From NCBI RefSeq assembly GCF_018070075.1, contig NZ_JAGPXE010000006.1:186001-250000 (forward strand): a stretch of DNA of 64,000 nt. Direction: 5' to 3'. Positions within the stretch are counted from its first letter, which is position 1; each line of letters starts with the position of its first letter. Below the pieces are notes generated by a model, which ran no database searches, had not been told where the DNA came from, and saw only the letters and a list, made by a program, of their open reading frames with translations. Position numbers and translations under genes: made by a program. Of this stretch, positions 1 to 9,214 are shown in pieces. The stretch comes from Saccharopolyspora endophytica (GTDB lineage: Bacteria > Actinomycetota > Actinomycetes > Mycobacteriales > Pseudonocardiaceae).

Positions 1-34
1 GCGCCGTTCAGTCGATGCGCTGAGCGATCACCGC

Positions 35-60
35 ACCCCTCGCGTGTCGGCGCGAGGGGT
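35..60. terminator. Hairpin terminator at the left edge
   Basis: A perfect 10-bp stem, acccctcgcg pairing with cgcgaggggt across a 6-base loop, is followed on the plus strand by ttgtg. It probably ends a plus-strand gene lying left of the window. Confidence 0.5.
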
Positions 61-334
61 TTGTGCGTTCACGGTCCGCTCCTCGGTGGAGAGCGCTTGA
101 CGCTCGCCAACCCCTGATCGCCCGCTCCGCCGTGTCCGCAGGAGCATCCCCGCGCATCTGCGCAACCGCGCCGCGGCACTCGACACCCCCGGCTCGCGTC
201 GGGAAAACCGCGGTGATGGTTGAGCGCACATCGCAGCACGCCGACGTTTCGGGACTCCGGTTGCGTTTTGCGGCACCCGGATCAGCGCCACCGTGCTGTT
301 GTCCGGGTCGTTCCGGGGCTTTTCGCGAAACCGC

Positions 335-377
335 GGACCGCGCACCACCCGGCAGCGGACTGGGTGATGCGCGGTCC
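335..377 (-). terminator. Terminator of the amino-acid permease
   Basis: A 16-bp stem with one mismatch (335-350 with 362-377) around an 11-base loop lies 20 bases past the permease stop on the minus strand. It is GC-rich with no U-run, as is common in actinomycetes. Confidence 0.6.
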
Positions 378-397
378 TGGAGGGGAGCGAGATCCGG

Positions 398-1894
398 TCA
401 GTCGGTGCGGTGCACTTCAGCGCGAGGTGTGTCGACCGCGTGGGTCCGGCGCGCGGTCTCGGACGGTGTCGTGTCACCGGCGGCCAGCGGCTGACGCGTG
501 GAGGGCACGTCGGTGCGCGCGGACATGTCCGGGTGCGCGCGGCGCCGGATCTCGTAGCCGATGAGGATGACGGCGAGCGTGCCGAGGCTGACCCAGAACT
601 GGGTGCGGCTGTCGGGAAGGATCGCCATGGCCGCGATGATCACGCCCATCAGGGCGATCGTGGTGTAGCTCAGCCACGGGAACAGCCACATGCGCAGCGT
701 CAGCGCTTCCGGGTCCTCACGTTCGAGCTTGCGGCGCATGCGGACCTGGGCGACCGCGATGAGCAGGTAGACGAACAGGGCGACGGCTCCGTAGGAGTTG
801 ACGAGGAACGCGAAGACCACGTCTGGAGAGAGGTAGGCGGCGAGCACGGAGACGTACCCGACGACCGTGCCGGCGAGGATCGCCCGGCGCGGCACGCCGC
901 CGCGACCGATCTTGGTGAGGCTGCGGGGAGCGTCGTTGTTGCGAGTCAGGGCGAACAGCATGCGCGAGGAGGTGTACAGCGCGGAGTTCAGGCACGACAG
1001 CACCGCGGTGAGCACGATCGCGTTCATCACCGTGGTCACGGCCGGAACGTCGAGCGCTGACAGGACGGCGGCGTACGGGCTGATCTCGGTGTCCGGGGAG
1101 TTCCAAGGGACCACGGCCACGACCACGAACACGGAGCCGACGTAGAAGCCGACAACGCGCAGGATGATCGACTTCATCGCCCGTGCCACGGCGCGGCGCG
1201 GTTCGGCGGACTCGGCGGCGGCGATGGTGACGATCTCGGCGCCGGTGTAGAACGCCACGCAGGGCACGACTGCGGCGAGAACCGCGCCGATGCCCATCGG
1301 AGCGAAGCCGCCGTGGGCGGTGAGGTTGGACAGCCCTCCGTTCGCGCCGGGCCAGAAGCCGAGGAGGTACAGACCGCCGACGAGCAGGAAGCAGACGATG
1401 GCGAGGACCTTGATGGAGGAGAACCAGTACTCGAACTCGCCGTAGGAGCGCGCGGAGACGAGGTTGGTCCCCGCCAGCAGCGTCAGCAGCCCGCCGCTGA
1501 GGACCCACAGGGGCACCTCGGGCAGCCACAGCTGCAGGATCTGCCCTCCGGCGACCGCCTCGACGGCGACGACGATGACGAAGAAGTACCAGTACATCCA
1601 CCCGACGGAAAAGCCCGCACGGTTGCCCAGCACCTCCCGTGCGTACACGTAGAACGATCCCAACGCCGGCCGCGCGACCGTCATCTCGGCGAGCATCCGC
1701 ATGATCAAGACGGTCAGCACACCGGCGAGCAGGAAGGACACCACGGCTGCCGGCCCGGTCTGGTGGATGACCACACCGCTTCCGACGAACAGCCCTGCAC
1801 CGATCACGCCGCCGAGAGCGATGAGATTCATGTGACGACGTTTCAGGGTTTGTCGCAATCCCGCGTTGTTCGCATCTGTCGAGTCAGAAGCCAC
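398..1894 (-). CDS. APC-family amino acid permease
   Basis: Likely imports an amino acid or related amine by proton symport; the substrate is unknown. The 498-residue product has about 12 membrane segments and the family signature near residue 25 (NLIALGGVIGAGLFVGSG), after a short polar N-terminus ending LKRRH. The GTG at 1894 is chosen because aggagg lies just upstream; the longer open frame to 2059 has no signal and unconserved composition. Its C-terminal tail is polar and cytoplasmic. It lies next to the sulfonate module, so uptake of a sulfonated amine such as taurine is possible, but nothing in the sequence proves it. Confidence 0.85.
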   Translation of the reverse strand: MASDSTDANNAGLRQTLKRRHMNLIALGGVIGAGLFVGSGVVIHQTGPAAVVSFLLAGVLTVLIMRMLAEMTVARPALGSFYVYAREVLGNRAGFSVGWMYWYFFVIVVAVEAVAGGQILQLWLPEVPLWVLSGGLLTLLAGTNLVSARSYGEFEYWFSSIKVLAIVCFLLVGGLYLLGFWPGANGGLSNLTAHGGFAPMGIGAVLAAVVPCVAFYTGAEIVTIAAAESAEPRRAVARAMKSIILRVVGFYVGSVFVVVAVVPWNSPDTEISPYAAVLSALDVPAVTTVMNAIVLTAVLSCLNSALYTSSRMLFALTRNNDAPRSLTKIGRGGVPRRAILAGTVVGYVSVLAAYLSPDVVFAFLVNSYGAVALFVYLLIAVAQVRMRRKLEREDPEALTLRMWLFPWLSYTTIALMGVIIAAMAILPDSRTQFWVSLGTLAVILIGYEIRRRAHPDMSARTDVPSTRQPLAAGDTTPSETARRTHAVDTPRAEVHRTD

Positions 1895-2270
1895 GCTTTC
1901 CTCCTCTTGTCGCCGCACGTTGCATTCGTGCTGAATACAAGCGTGGTCTTGCGAATTTGTGGTTGCGGTCACGTTAGGTATTGCGCTGGCCCGTGCGCAG
2001 AGCCAGATGGCGATGGTCCGCAGGAACCAGAGGGCTTCTCTGACGCGCGTGCTGTGCACATCGGACCTCGGTCGCGAATCCGGCTCGGCGGCGGTGAGCG
2101 CCAGCCGCGCTGGTCTGCGAACTCCACGCGGAGTTGATGATTCGGCCGCCGGTCGTGGCTCGGTGCTGTTGCGGTTGGGATCTCCGCAACCGCTGGTGCT
2201 CTGACGATCCCGCTGGGCCGTCCAACCGGTCGGGGCGAGCTCCCGGTGTTCCGGGCGACCCGCGCGGTGG
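1895..2270. other. Intergenic stretch between permease and CobT-like gene
   Basis: No gene is supported here. It must contain the permease promoter on the minus strand, and the 3' region of the CobT-like gene enters it from the right. No strong hairpin or canonical promoter could be assigned by eye. Confidence 0.4.
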
Positions 2271-3974
2271 TTATCGGTGTCGTGTCCCGGAGAGCATCCC
2301 GACGACCTCGGCGAGCACGCCGTTGCTGACCCCGCCGGACAAGTCCAACGCGTGGGAACGGCCGTAGTGGGCGCTCAGGTCGAGGCCGACTCCGAGCCCG
2401 TGGATGCGCATCGACCCCGCTCGTTCCTCGCGTCGCACCACCGCGGCGAGGTGCTGGTCGAGGTAGTGCTCGTCGTTGGTCAGGTTCGTCGCGCTGTCCA
2501 TCGGGCTGCCGTCGGAGACCACCACCAGGATTCGGTTGCGCTCGCGGTGCTTCCGCGCGCGGTCGCAGGCCCACACGACGGCCTCACCGTCGGCGCCTTC
2601 CCGGTACAGATCGGTCTTGAGCAGCGCCGCGATGGTGGGGCGTGCCCGGCGCCAGGAGGTCTCCGCGTCCTTGAAGATGAGGTGGCGGCGTTCGTTGAGG
2701 CGCCCCGGATGCGGGGGACGACCAGCACGCCGCCAGTCCTGCATGGCTCGGCCCCCGTTCCACGCGCCCGTGGTGAAACCGAGGATCTCGCTGGTGGCTC
2801 CGATCCGTTCGAGCGCCCGGGAGAAGACATCGACGAGGACTGCCACGGATTCGGCGTGTTGCTTCATCGATCCGGAGCAGTCGACGAGGAAGGTCATCAG
2901 GCAGTCGGTGACCGGTTCGACTCGTTCGGTGCGGAAGAGGCGTCGCTCGGCCGGGGCGGCGACGAGCTGGGCCAGCCGACGTCCGTCCAGACGGCCTTCC
3001 TCCTGGCCGCCGTCCCAACCGTTGACGGCGGGTTCGGCGAACAGTGCCCGGAGTTCGCGAGCCAGTCGGGCGAGGTTCAACCCCTGACCGGCGATGCTGC
3101 GGTCGAGCTGTCGCCGGTACTGCGCGAGCAGCTCGGGGCGCACGAGCGAGGACGCCGCCTGCTCGCGGTCATGGGCCGTGGTGAACACCCGATACCCGGC
3201 CCCCGCGTCGAGAGTGCGGCTCGGCCCGGTCTCGGCGGTGGGCGCAGGCGCGTCGTTGTCCTCCTCGTCGTTGACGAGCGGCATCCCCGCAAGAGATCCG
3301 TTGCGGCGCCGGACGGCTGCGCCGTCTTCGTCGACCGCACCCAGCATCTCCCCGACCAGGTCGGCGATGGCGCGCGCGTGATCGGCGTAACGGGCCTGCT
3401 CTCGGCGGTGCCGGCGAAGCCCAGCCAGGCTCCCGCCGATCCTCGTGGCCAGGCCCGCCCTGGTGTGCTCGATGACGTCGCGCGATTCCGGAACGATGGG
3501 TTGCCCGGTGACGCGAGCTCGGCAGACCTGAGCCACGGTGTAGAGGAGCAGTCCGCGAGCGGTCTCGGTCAGTCCGCTGTGGTGGAACTCCAGGGACCAC
3601 GAGACGTGCCGGTGTCGCAGGTTGGTGACGACGCCGGGCAGGTGTTCCGGGGCCAGCGCCTCGACCCGGAACTGCTCGAGCATGTCGAATACCAGCCGAG
3701 GGACGGGGTCGGCGGACCGGAGAGCCCGGTGCAGCTCGGCGTCGGAGTGCCGCACGCGCAACGCCAAACCGTCGGCCGCGCCCCGAAACGATCCGAGATC
3801 GTCCCCGGCGTCCGGGTGCAGGTGCGGGGCGCCGATCGGCAGGCGTGTGTGGCCGCGGTGCAACCGCCCACCGCGGAACCGAAGTTCCGGTTCGCCGGTG
3901 AGGGCGCGGATGGCTGCGGCGCAGAGTTCCTCGACGCGCTGCTGTTCTCGGGCGCCGTTCGTCGTGCTGTCCAC
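2271..3974 (-). CDS. CobT-like VWA-domain protein
   Basis: Resembles CobT, the VWA subunit of aerobic cobaltochelatase. The 567-residue protein has a variable, Arg-rich N-terminal half and a C-terminal VWA domain with the MIDAS motif DCSGSMKQHAES at about residue 370. It then carries VVSDGSPMD and a GLGVGLDLS segment typical of CobT C-termini. The second GTG (3974) is chosen since gagga precedes it by five bases; an upstream GTG at 3986 is the alternative. It lies 45 bases after the CobS-like gene in the same operon, under an IclR regulator. There is no CobN chelatase nearby, so it more likely serves as a VWA partner of an AAA+ chaperone here. Confidence 0.75.
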   Translation of the reverse strand: MDSTTNGAREQQRVEELCAAAIRALTGEPELRFRGGRLHRGHTRLPIGAPHLHPDAGDDLGSFRGAADGLALRVRHSDAELHRALRSADPVPRLVFDMLEQFRVEALAPEHLPGVVTNLRHRHVSWSLEFHHSGLTETARGLLLYTVAQVCRARVTGQPIVPESRDVIEHTRAGLATRIGGSLAGLRRHRREQARYADHARAIADLVGEMLGAVDEDGAAVRRRNGSLAGMPLVNDEEDNDAPAPTAETGPSRTLDAGAGYRVFTTAHDREQAASSLVRPELLAQYRRQLDRSIAGQGLNLARLARELRALFAEPAVNGWDGGQEEGRLDGRRLAQLVAAPAERRLFRTERVEPVTDCLMTFLVDCSGSMKQHAESVAVLVDVFSRALERIGATSEILGFTTGAWNGGRAMQDWRRAGRPPHPGRLNERRHLIFKDAETSWRRARPTIAALLKTDLYREGADGEAVVWACDRARKHRERNRILVVVSDGSPMDSATNLTNDEHYLDQHLAAVVRREERAGSMRIHGLGVGLDLSAHYGRSHALDLSGGVSNGVLAEVVGMLSGTRHR

Positions 3975-4019
3975 GAAATTCCTCACCAGGTCGGAGTTCG
4001 GCGACTGAGCGGCTCGGCT

Positions 4020-4991
4020 TCACGCCGCAGTGCCCAGATCCGCGGAGGACGTGTCGAGCTCGAGATCGAGGCAGCGCTGGAAGTACTCGGCGATCAGCGG
4101 GCGTTCGGCCTCGTCGCACTTGTTGAGGAACGACAACCGGAACGCCAGGGCGGTGTCGCCGAAGACCTCGAGGTTCTCCGCCCAGCTGATCACGGTGCGC
4201 GGTGACATGAGGGTCGACAGGTCCCCGACTCGGAAGGCCTGGCGGGTCAGGTTGGCGACGGCCACCATCGAGGCGACGAGGTCGTGTCCGGCGCGGCCGC
4301 GCAGGTGTGGCACGCGTGCCTGCACGATGGCGATCTCGTCGTCGGCGGGGAGGTGGTCGAGCGCGGCGACGATGTCCCAGCGGTCGATCTGTGCGTGGTT
4401 GAGGCGCTGCGCCCCGTGGTAGAGACCGTTGAGGTTGCCGAGGCCGACGGTGTTGGCGGTGGCGAACATCCGGAAGCTGGGATGTGGGGTCAGAACCCGG
4501 TTCTGGTCGGTCAGGGTGAGCTTGCCGTCGCGCTCGAGCAGGCGCTGCAACACGAACATCACGTCCGGGCGACCGGCGTCGTACTCGTCGAAGATCAGCG
4601 CCACGGGTCGTTGCAGGGCCCAGGGAACGATCCCTTCCTGGAACTCGGTGACCTGCTTGCCGTCGCGCACCACGACGGCGTCGCGGCCGACGAGGTCGAG
4701 GCGGCTGATGTGGCCGTCGAGGTTGACGCGCACGCAGGGCCAGTTCAGGCGCGCGGCGACTTGTTCGACGTGGGTGGACTTCCCCGTGCCGTGCAGTCCC
4801 TGGACGAGCACCCGCCGGTTGCGGGTGAACCCGGCCAGCAGCGCCCTGGTGACGTCGGGGTTGAACCGGTAGTCGGTGTCGATGTCGGGCACGTGTTCGT
4901 CGGGTTCCCCGAATGCGGGGACCACGAGATCGGTGTCGAGACCGAAGGCTTCCCTGGCGGCGACTGTGGTGTCGGGGTGGGCGAGCGTCAT
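4020..4991 (-). CDS. CobS-like AAA+ ATPase
   Basis: A 323-residue AAA+ ATPase of the CobS/MoxR group. Walker A is GLHGTGKST near residues 65-73, Walker B is ALIFDEYDAG near 130-140, and the sensor segment FRMFATANTVG follows. In cobalamin synthesis CobS and CobT form the ATPase rings that drive CobN. Here the pair sits between an IclR regulator and no chelatase, divergent from xsc. The ATG has aggag five bases upstream. The likely role is remodelling or metal/cofactor loading of a neighbouring enzyme; that is inference from context. Confidence 0.8.
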   Translation of the reverse strand: MTLAHPDTTVAAREAFGLDTDLVVPAFGEPDEHVPDIDTDYRFNPDVTRALLAGFTRNRRVLVQGLHGTGKSTHVEQVAARLNWPCVRVNLDGHISRLDLVGRDAVVVRDGKQVTEFQEGIVPWALQRPVALIFDEYDAGRPDVMFVLQRLLERDGKLTLTDQNRVLTPHPSFRMFATANTVGLGNLNGLYHGAQRLNHAQIDRWDIVAALDHLPADDEIAIVQARVPHLRGRAGHDLVASMVAVANLTRQAFRVGDLSTLMSPRTVISWAENLEVFGDTALAFRLSFLNKCDEAERPLIAEYFQRCLDLELDTSSADLGTAA

Positions 4992-5019
4992 GCTGGCTCC
5001 TCATCCTGTACCGGGTGGG

Positions 5020-5829
5020 TCAGTCTGCGGGCGAGCCCGATCCCTCGGACTCGATGCGGCCGATGGCCTCGGCGGCCTCGCGCAAGGCGGGGACGAGGTC
5101 CGGAGCTCGTTCCGCGGTCAGACGCATGACCGGTGCCTGCGCGGCCACGCACAGGTTGGACCGGCTGCTGCCGGTCGGTACGAGCACCGCCGCGCACACC
5201 AGGCCGGGGAGGAACTCCTCGTTGTCGATGGCGAAGCCGTCGTCGTGGACGCGCTCGAGCTCGTCCTCCAGGGCGTCGAGCTCGGTGATGGTCGTGCGGG
5301 TGTACTGCGTGAGCGGTGCGTGGGCGAGCAGCTTGCGGCGCTGCGCGGCGCTGAGCTGGGAGAGGATCATCTTGCCGCTGGCGGAGCAGTGGATGGGTAC
5401 CCGGGATCCCGGCCTCAGGTAGAAGCGCAGCGGCTCTGGTGTTTCGACGCGATCGAGGTAGACCACCTCGCCTCCGCTCAGCGCCGTGATGTTGCAGCTC
5501 TCACCGAGCCGTTCGACGAGGTCGCGCAGCACCGCATGCCGGGCACCGTGCTGGGTGGCGTTGAGGAGCAGGTTCTCGGCCAACCGGCGCAGGCGGCTCC
5601 CCGTCCCGTAGTGGCGGCCGTCGGCTTGGCGGATCAGCAGACCTCCGCTCTCGAGCTGCTGCAGCATGCGGTGCACGGTCGGCTTGGGCATGCCGGTCTC
5701 GTCGACGAGTCCTTGCAGGGAGACGAACTCGTCCTTGGCGGCGATGAGCTCCAGCAGTGCGAACAGCCGCATGGCGGGGGTCTCGCCGCGGAGCTCGGCG
5801 GCCACCTCGATCTCACGAATCGGTTCCAT
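5020..5829 (-). CDS. IclR-family regulator of the sulfonate locus
   Basis: A 269-residue IclR protein. The N-terminal winged helix (residues about 20-75) includes LVDETGMPKPTVHRMLQQLE. The C-terminal effector domain has the family pattern around residue 150 (HCSASGKMILSQL) and DNEEFLPGLVCAA. It is divergent from xsc and 28 bases upstream of the CobS-like gene, so it probably controls both directions, perhaps in response to a sulfonate intermediate. The shared intergenic region contains repeated GTAC-centred motifs. The family is secure; target and effector are inferred. Confidence 0.85.
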   Translation of the reverse strand: MEPIREIEVAAELRGETPAMRLFALLELIAAKDEFVSLQGLVDETGMPKPTVHRMLQQLESGGLLIRQADGRHYGTGSRLRRLAENLLLNATQHGARHAVLRDLVERLGESCNITALSGGEVVYLDRVETPEPLRFYLRPGSRVPIHCSASGKMILSQLSAAQRRKLLAHAPLTQYTRTTITELDALEDELERVHDDGFAIDNEEFLPGLVCAAVLVPTGSSRSNLCVAAQAPVMRLTAERAPDLVPALREAAEAIGRIESEGSGSPAD

Positions 5830-5847
5830 CGAGCCATCATCCTACAA

Positions 5848-5921
5848 GGTACCGGAAATCAGTACATGGGGTTCTAATTAACGGTACATCCATTGACTCC
5901 GACAGGGCGGGACCCTACCGT
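5848..5921 (+). promoter_or_regulatory. xsc promoter with candidate IclR operators
   Basis: A near-consensus promoter is visible: TTGACT (5893-5898), a 17-base spacer and TACCGT (5916-5921), about 80 bases before the xsc ATG. Immediately upstream are ggtacc (5848-5853), agtacat (5861-5867) and ggtacat (5883-5889), the last abutting the -35. This repeat set is the obvious binding region for the divergent IclR protein. Confidence 0.55.
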
Positions 5922-6003
5922 CGTGTCTTGATTTAAGGGACGTGGCGTACCGAATATTCAAACTCGATCGCCAGTTCCCGATCCCGGCACGAGAGGAGTC
6001 CCA

Positions 6004-7812
6004 ATGACCGACAACACCGACGGGGCAAGCCGGACGGTCGTCTCCGGGCAGCAGCGGATGACCCCGTCCGAGGCGTTCGTGGAGACGATGGTCGCCAATG
6101 ACGTCACCGACGTCTTCGGCATCATGGGCTCGGCCTTCATGGATGCCATGGACATCTTCGCGCCTGCCGGTATCCGGCTGGTTCCGGTGGTCCACGAGCA
6201 GGGTGCTGGGCACATGGCTGACGGCTACGCCCGGGTCAGCGGTCGTCACGGCGTCGTGATCGGGCAGAACGGCCCGGGTATCAGCAACTGCGTGACGGCG
6301 ATCGCGGCGGCGTACTGGGCGCACAGCCCGGTGGTGATCGTGACGCCCGAGGCGGGAACCATGGGCACCGGTCTGGGCGGTTTCCAGGAAGCCAATCAGC
6401 TGCCGATGTTCCAGGAGTTCACCAAGTACCAGGGGCACGTGAACAACCCGGCCCGGATGGCCGAGTACACCGGCCGGTGCTTCGACCGGGCCTTCTCGGA
6501 GATCGGACCGACCCAGCTCAACATCCCGCGGGACCACTTCTACGGCGAGATCACCACTGAAGTCCCGCAGCCGAGCCGGCTCGACCGCGGACCGGGTGGC
6601 GAGCGGAGCCTGTCCGAGGCCGTCGAGCTCTTGGCCGAGGCGGAGTTCCCGGTGGTGATCTCCGGCGGCGGCGTCGTCATGGCCGATGCCGTCGACGAGT
6701 GCCGGCAGCTCGCCGAACGGCTCGGTGCACCCGTGGTCAACAGCTACCTGCACAACGACTCGTTCCCCGCGAGTCACCCGCAGTGGTGCGGGCCGCTGGG
6801 GTACCAGGGGTCGAAGGCGGCCATGAAGCTGCTCTCCCAGGCCGACGTCGTCGTCGCCCTCGGGACTCGGCTCGGGCCGTTCGGCACGCTCCCGCAGCAC
6901 GGGCTCGATTACTGGCCGACCAACGCGAAGATCATCCAGATTGATGCCGACCACAAGATGCTCGGCCTGGTCAAGAAGATCGCCGTCGGCATCTGCGGCG
7001 ATGCGGGAGCCGCCGCGGGAGTCCTGGCCGAGCGCCTCGCCGACCGCGAGCTGGCGTGTGACGCGACGCGCGAGCAGCGCGCCGCCACGATGCGGGCGGA
7101 GAAGGACGCGTGGGAGGCCGAGCTGGACGAGTGGACCCACGAGACCGACCCCTACAGCCTCGACATGATCGCCGAGCAGGAGCAGGAGGAAGGCAACTGG
7201 CTCCACCCGCGCCAGGTGCTGCGCGAGCTGGAGAAGGCGATGCCGGAGGACGGCATGGTCTCCACCGACATCGGCAACATCAACTCGGTGGCGAACAGCT
7301 ACCTGAGGTTCGAGCGGCCGCGCAGCTTCTTCGCGCCGATGAGCTTCGGCAACTGCGGATACGCGCTGCCGACGATCATCGGGGCCAAGGCAGCTGCCCC
7401 GGATCGCCCCGCGATCGCCTACGCCGGTGACGGCGCTTGGGCCATGAGCATGGGCGAGATCCTCACGGCCGTCCGCCACGACATCCCGGTCACGGCGGTG
7501 GTGTTCCACAACCGCCAGTGGGGTGCGGAGAAGAAGAACCAGGTGGACTTCTACAACCGGCGGTTCGTCGCCGAGGAGCTGGAGACCGACAGCTTCGCCA
7601 AGATCGGCCAGGCCATGGGTGCCGAGGGCGTCGTGGTGGACAAGCTCGACGAAGTGGGTCCCGCGCTGCAGAAGGCCGTGGAACGGCAGATGAACGAGGG
7701 AGTCACGACCGTCGTGGAGATCATGTGCACCCGCGAGCTGGGCGATCCGTTCCGCCGCGATGCCCTGCGCAAGCCGGTGCGTTACCTGGACAAGTACCAG
7801 GACTACGTCTGA
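6004..7812 (+). CDS. xsc: Sulfoacetaldehyde acetyltransferase
   Basis: A thiamine-diphosphate enzyme converting sulfoacetaldehyde and phosphate to acetyl phosphate and sulfite, the key desulfonation step of taurine and related C2 sulfonates. The 602 residues match the usual family length. The N-terminal TPP domain has VHEQGAGHMADGYAR near residue 65 and the pattern IGQNGPGISNCVTA. The C-terminal TPP/Mg site is GDGAW near residue 480, followed by NRQWGAEKKNQ. The ATG has aggag six bases upstream. A sulfite oxidase and a sulfite exporter follow, as expected for a sulfite-releasing enzyme. No phosphotransacetylase is seen in the window. Confidence 0.92.
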   Translation: MTDNTDGASRTVVSGQQRMTPSEAFVETMVANDVTDVFGIMGSAFMDAMDIFAPAGIRLVPVVHEQGAGHMADGYARVSGRHGVVIGQNGPGISNCVTAIAAAYWAHSPVVIVTPEAGTMGTGLGGFQEANQLPMFQEFTKYQGHVNNPARMAEYTGRCFDRAFSEIGPTQLNIPRDHFYGEITTEVPQPSRLDRGPGGERSLSEAVELLAEAEFPVVISGGGVVMADAVDECRQLAERLGAPVVNSYLHNDSFPASHPQWCGPLGYQGSKAAMKLLSQADVVVALGTRLGPFGTLPQHGLDYWPTNAKIIQIDADHKMLGLVKKIAVGICGDAGAAAGVLAERLADRELACDATREQRAATMRAEKDAWEAELDEWTHETDPYSLDMIAEQEQEEGNWLHPRQVLRELEKAMPEDGMVSTDIGNINSVANSYLRFERPRSFFAPMSFGNCGYALPTIIGAKAAAPDRPAIAYAGDGAWAMSMGEILTAVRHDIPVTAVVFHNRQWGAEKKNQVDFYNRRFVAEELETDSFAKIGQAMGAEGVVVDKLDEVGPALQKAVERQMNEGVTTVVEIMCTRELGDPFRRDALRKPVRYLDKYQDYV

Positions 7813-7834
7813 TCGGCGACGTGGACGCCGCGGT

Positions 7835-7877
7835 TGAGCCGGTCCCGGCATACGTGATCGAAGACGGGACCGGCTCA
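7835..7877 (+). terminator. Hairpin after xsc
   Basis: A perfect 13-bp stem, tgagccggtcccg pairing with cgggaccggctca, around a 17-base loop starts 22 bases past the xsc stop. It may end or attenuate transcription before the sulfite oxidase gene, which has its own spacing of over 200 bases. Confidence 0.6.
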
Positions 7878-8039
7878 CCCGCAGCCGGGCTTCCGGAGCG
7901 TCCGCTGCTCGCTTCTGCGCTCGTCGTGCAGTGATCTCACCACAGCGTTGCCGGCCGGTCTCGGTCCGCGTCGAGCGCACATCGCAGCTTCCGGCAACGC
8001 GTTCGAATGGACAAGTATCTGAGGGAAGAGGAGTCAGGC

Positions 8040-9161
8040 GTGACCGAGCGATCCGGCACCGCATGGGGCAAGAGCCACGACGTGATCGTGCATCAGAGCG
8101 AACCGTTCAACGCCGAGTCCTCGTTGGCCGTGCTGGTTCAGCAGCCGGTGACCAGCACCGAGGACTTCTACGTCCGCAACCACGGTCCGGTGCCCGAGCT
8201 GGACCCCCGGCTGTGGCGGCTGTCGGTCGACGGGATGGTGGACCGACCTCTTGAGCTGTCCTTGGAAGACCTCCAGAATCGGTTCGAGCACCACGAAGTC
8301 GTGGCGACCTTGCAGTGCGCGGGCAACCGTCGTTCCGGACTCGCCAAGGTTCACGACATCCCCGGACACCCTTGGGGCCCAGGGGCGACTTCCACCGCGA
8401 CCTGGACCGGAGCGCGACTCACCGACGTGCTCGCGGCCGCCGGTGCGCAGAACTCCGCCCAGCACGTCGCCTTCGAGGCCCCTGACGTAGCTCCGGAAGC
8501 CACGCCCCCGCAGCGCTTCGGGGCCTCCATCCCGATCGCCAAAGCCATTGGAGACGAGGTGTTGCTGGCGTGGGGGATGAACGGGCGTCCCCTGCCAGCC
8601 GTCCACGGGGCTCCCGTCCGCGCGATCGTCCCCGGCTTCATCGGGGCGCGCAGCGTGAAGTGGATCGACCGCGTGAGCGTGCAGGCAGATCCATCGCAGA
8701 ACTTCTTCCAGAGCATCGCCTACCGGCTTCTCCCGCCCGGTATCGATCCCTACAGCGCACCGCCCGGCGAGGGGCTCGCGCTCGGACCTCTGACGGTGAA
8801 CTCCGCGATCCTGACACCGGATGACGGAGCTGTCGTCCCCGCCGGCCGCACCGCGGTCACCGGGTATGCGCTGTCCGGCGACGATCGCGGCATCGCCCGA
8901 GTGGACGTCTCGGTCGACGGAGGGCGGAGCTGGCTCCAAGCGGAGCTCGACGAGCCTCCGAGTCCGTGGGCCTGGACTCCCTGGCGGATCACACTCGAGT
9001 TGCCGCCCGGAGATGTGGAGATCACCGCTCGAGCTTGGGACACTTCGGCTGCAGTGCAGCCCGAACACGAAGCTCACCTCTGGAATCCCAAGGGGTACTT
9101 CAACAACGCGTGGTCCCGCATCCACCTGACCGCGACCGACCTGCAGGGGACGGGTGCCTGA
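8040..9161 (+). CDS. Molybdopterin sulfite oxidase
   Basis: Predicted to oxidise sulfite from Xsc to sulfate with a Mo-pterin cofactor. The 373-residue protein shows the oxidoreductase Mo-binding domain, with the Cys ligand in TLQCAGNRRSG near residue 85 and HGAPVRAIVPGFIGARSVKW near 200. A C-terminal Mo-co dimerisation domain holds the pattern VSVDGGRSW. No signal peptide or haem domain is seen, so it is probably cytoplasmic with an external electron acceptor. GTG 8040 is chosen because gaggag lies eight bases upstream; the ATG at 8007 has none. It lies between xsc and a TauE-type exporter. Confidence 0.88.
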   Translation: MTERSGTAWGKSHDVIVHQSEPFNAESSLAVLVQQPVTSTEDFYVRNHGPVPELDPRLWRLSVDGMVDRPLELSLEDLQNRFEHHEVVATLQCAGNRRSGLAKVHDIPGHPWGPGATSTATWTGARLTDVLAAAGAQNSAQHVAFEAPDVAPEATPPQRFGASIPIAKAIGDEVLLAWGMNGRPLPAVHGAPVRAIVPGFIGARSVKWIDRVSVQADPSQNFFQSIAYRLLPPGIDPYSAPPGEGLALGPLTVNSAILTPDDGAVVPAGRTAVTGYALSGDDRGIARVDVSVDGGRSWLQAELDEPPSPWAWTPWRITLELPPGDVEITARAWDTSAAVQPEHEAHLWNPKGYFNNAWSRIHLTATDLQGTGA

Positions 9162-9214
9162 ACGTGTCCAAGAGCGGAGATCGGTGACGTGATCGAGGAC
9201 GAGGAAGCGCCGCG

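Larger units (their letters stand above)
1..397. other. Gene-free left edge
   Basis: No convincing coding frame is seen before the permease stop. The open frames here lack a ribosome binding site and have the composition of shadow frames. The stretch holds two hairpins (35-60 and 335-377). It probably separates a gene beyond the left edge from the leftward permease. Confidence 0.5.

Noticed and set aside
717..1601. Long Arg-rich minus-strand frame within the permease
   Set aside because: It is an alternative frame of the permease gene, with low-complexity Arg/Pro/Ala composition and no ribosome binding site.
5878..8064. 728-residue minus-strand open frame over xsc
   Set aside because: It is antisense to xsc, which has all TPP motifs. 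Long antisense frames are common in GC-rich genes.
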